A stretch of DNA of 15,973 nucleotides from NCBI GenBank assembly GCA_031253705.1, contig JAIRVW010000158.1, forward strand, positions 1 through 15,973, in the 5' to 3' direction. Below are positions 15,116 to 15,973 of the stretch, piece by piece; the stretch's first letter is position 1; each line of letters opens with the position of its first letter. The DNA is from Brucellaceae bacterium (GTDB lineage: Bacteria > Pseudomonadota > Alphaproteobacteria > Rhizobiales > Rhizobiaceae). The notes under the pieces were generated by a model that was given only the letters and a program-made list of their open reading frames with translations, had not been told where the DNA came from and did no database searches. Position numbers and translations under genes: made by a program.

Positions 15116-15231
15116 TCAGGTTCCAATCATATGGTTTTTAGTATCGGTGAATAGCTTAGTAGTATTGGATTGTATATCTTCTTTCTGCCAATATTCCTCT
15201 AAATGACCGGGGTAACACAGGGGGGATAACT
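15116..15231. promoter_or_regulatory. Divergent control region upstream of lysR
   Basis: Two direct repeats AGTATCGG (15140-15147) and AGTATTGG (15161-15168) start 21 bp apart, which is two helical turns, and lie 25-53 bp upstream of the lysR start. This arrangement fits binding of a multimeric LysR protein. ATA and TAT arms between them (ATAGCTTAGTAGTAT) resemble a short T-n11-A type dyad. No promoter element is clear. Confidence 0.35.
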
Positions 15232-15357
15232 ATGAATGCCGGAAAGAATCGCAGGCATTTGTTGTCTCCGTCTTCTGCCTATACCACAGTGTTTCTTTGT
15301 GTGCCGCAGGGTGACCATTGGTTGTGTGCGGGAGATGATCTTAAAAGCGGGCTTTAA
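15232..15357 (+). CDS. Small ORF (41 residues) with strong ribosome binding site
   Basis: ATG at 15232 is preceded at a good distance (7 nt) by GGGGGGA, one of the strongest Shine-Dalgarno matches in the window. The frame runs 41 codons to TAA at 15355-15357. The peptide starts MNAGKNRRHLLSPSSAYTTV and ends in a segment with WLCAGDD. It has two Cys and no clear signal peptide or membrane helix. I do not recognise it. It lies between divergent lysR and the binding-protein gene and ends 133 bp before the latter. It could be a small protein or a leader peptide of the transport operon. Confidence 0.4.
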   Translation: MNAGKNRRHLLSPSSAYTTVFLCVPQGDHWLCAGDDLKSGL

Positions 15358-15418
15358 GGCTGTAATGATGCGCGGATAGCGTTGGTTGATGACGGACTTT
15401 CATGTATGTCGCTGCGTT

Positions 15419-15461
15419 GGTTTGATACATGTAAATGAGCGCTCAGTCGCTGTATCAAACC
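15419..15461 (+). promoter_or_regulatory. Nested palindrome in the leader of the binding-protein gene
   Basis: GGTTTGATACA (15419-15429) and TGTATCAAACC (15451-15461) form a perfect 11-bp inverted repeat. The 21-nt loop contains a second, self-complementary 10-bp palindrome TGAGCGCTCA (15436-15445). The element ends 29 nt before the binding-protein ATG, so in RNA it would be a strong hairpin near the ribosome binding site. It could also terminate the transcript of the 41-codon ORF or serve as a DNA operator. It matches no riboswitch I know. Confidence 0.5.
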
Positions 15462-15490
15462 CAAACAAACGAAATATAAAAGAGAGAAGC

Positions 15491-15973
15491 ATGAACAAGG
15501 CATTTTTTCTTACCGTTGGTTTAGTCATTTTCACATCCTCAACAGCCCTGGCTGATCCGCTCCGCCTTGGCATGACACCCGAACCATATATGCCAATGAC
15601 TTCTATTGATGCAGGAGGCAATTGGGTCGGGATCGAAGCCGAGCTGACGAAGGCAGTTTGCGATCAGATTGCAGAGGGTTGTGAGATTAAACAAATGGCC
15701 TGGGATGCGCTTATCCCTTCATTGAAAGAAGAGAAAGTGGATTTTATTGTCGGTGCTTTTTCAATTACAGATGAGCGAAGCAAGATTGTAGACTTCTCAC
15801 TGCCATATGATGTTCCGGCGACTTATATTATTGGCGCTAAGTCCGACAAAACCGAAGTTCTGATGAAGCAGGCAACAGACGGTACCGGCGATGTGTTGTC
15901 CACGGATAACATACAGGACAAATATTTCGGTGTTCAGAATTCGAGCTCGCAGGCACAATATATTGCTCATTAT
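15491..15973 (+). CDS. Periplasmic polar-amino-acid-type ABC binding protein (partial)
   Basis: 161 codons are present; the C-terminal part lies beyond the right edge. A signal peptide (about 1-21: MNKAFFLTVG, hydrophobic core, ALA before DP) directs it to the periplasm. The rest matches the N-terminal lobe of family 3 solute-binding proteins: LRLGMTPEPYMPM (24-36), GNWVGIEAEL (43-52), WDALIPSLKEEKVDFIVGAFSI and TDERSKIVDFSLPY. These bind amino acids, opines or related compounds and deliver them to an ABC permease, probably encoded downstream. AGAGAG before the ATG is a plausible ribosome binding site. The divergent LysR regulator is its likely controller. The ligand cannot be named. Confidence 0.88.
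   Translation, partial: MNKAFFLTVGLVIFTSSTALADPLRLGMTPEPYMPMTSIDAGGNWVGIEAELTKAVCDQIAEGCEIKQMAWDALIPSLKEEKVDFIVGAFSITDERSKIVDFSLPYDVPATYIIGAKSDKTEVLMKQATDGTGDVLSTDNIQDKYFGVQNSSSQAQYIAHY

Overview
The window looks like the chromosome of a Gram-negative proteobacterium. The signs are an autotransporter-like surface protein with an extended signal peptide, a periplasmic ABC binding protein, LysR and LuxR regulators, and an HscC-type Hsp70. A mycobacterial/rhizobial-type AhpC, an Fe-type superoxide dismutase and a LuxR protein of a kind I associate with rhizobia and pseudomonads make an alphaproteobacterium my best guess, but the sequence does not settle this. Base composition is balanced, except for an AT-rich patch before hscC (about 9575-9731). 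I see no rRNA, tRNA, IS element, prophage or CRISPR.

Layout. (1) 1-1409, minus strand: the N-terminal part of a large repeat-containing secreted adhesin or autotransporter, cut by the window edge. (2) 1607-3343, minus strand: an oxidative-stress operon transcribed ahpC -> TPR-like gene with a C-terminal CxxC -> Fe-type sod. It has a near-consensus sigma70 promoter overlapped by a 21-bp Fur-family-like palindrome, a leader of about 200 nt that could encode a Cys-rich peptide, and a terminator-like hairpin at the end. (3) 3744-8201: a LuxR-type regulator divergent from a three-gene set: an NAD-type SDR dehydrogenase, an FAD-linked oxidase of the aldonolactone/alditol oxidase family, and an EutH-family permease. 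This reads as a small regulated import-and-oxidise cassette of unknown substrate, and it is the best candidate here for an undescribed pathway. (4) 8375-9424: a lipoate-protein ligase with its accessory domain at the N-terminus, preceded by a long inverted repeat and followed by a 13-bp hairpin. (5) 9732-14162: an hscC-type Hsp70 gene followed 9 bp later by a 912-residue membrane-anchored J-like protein whose HPD motif reads RPD. (6) 14228-15973: a LysR regulator divergent from a polar-amino-acid-type binding protein cut by the window edge. A 41-codon ORF with a strong ribosome binding site and a nested palindrome lie in front of the binding-protein gene.

Functionally the window mixes a surface structure, peroxide/superoxide defence, a catabolic cassette, lipoate scavenging, a specialised chaperone pair and a solute uptake system. 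The main genes look intact; only the two at the window edges are incomplete.
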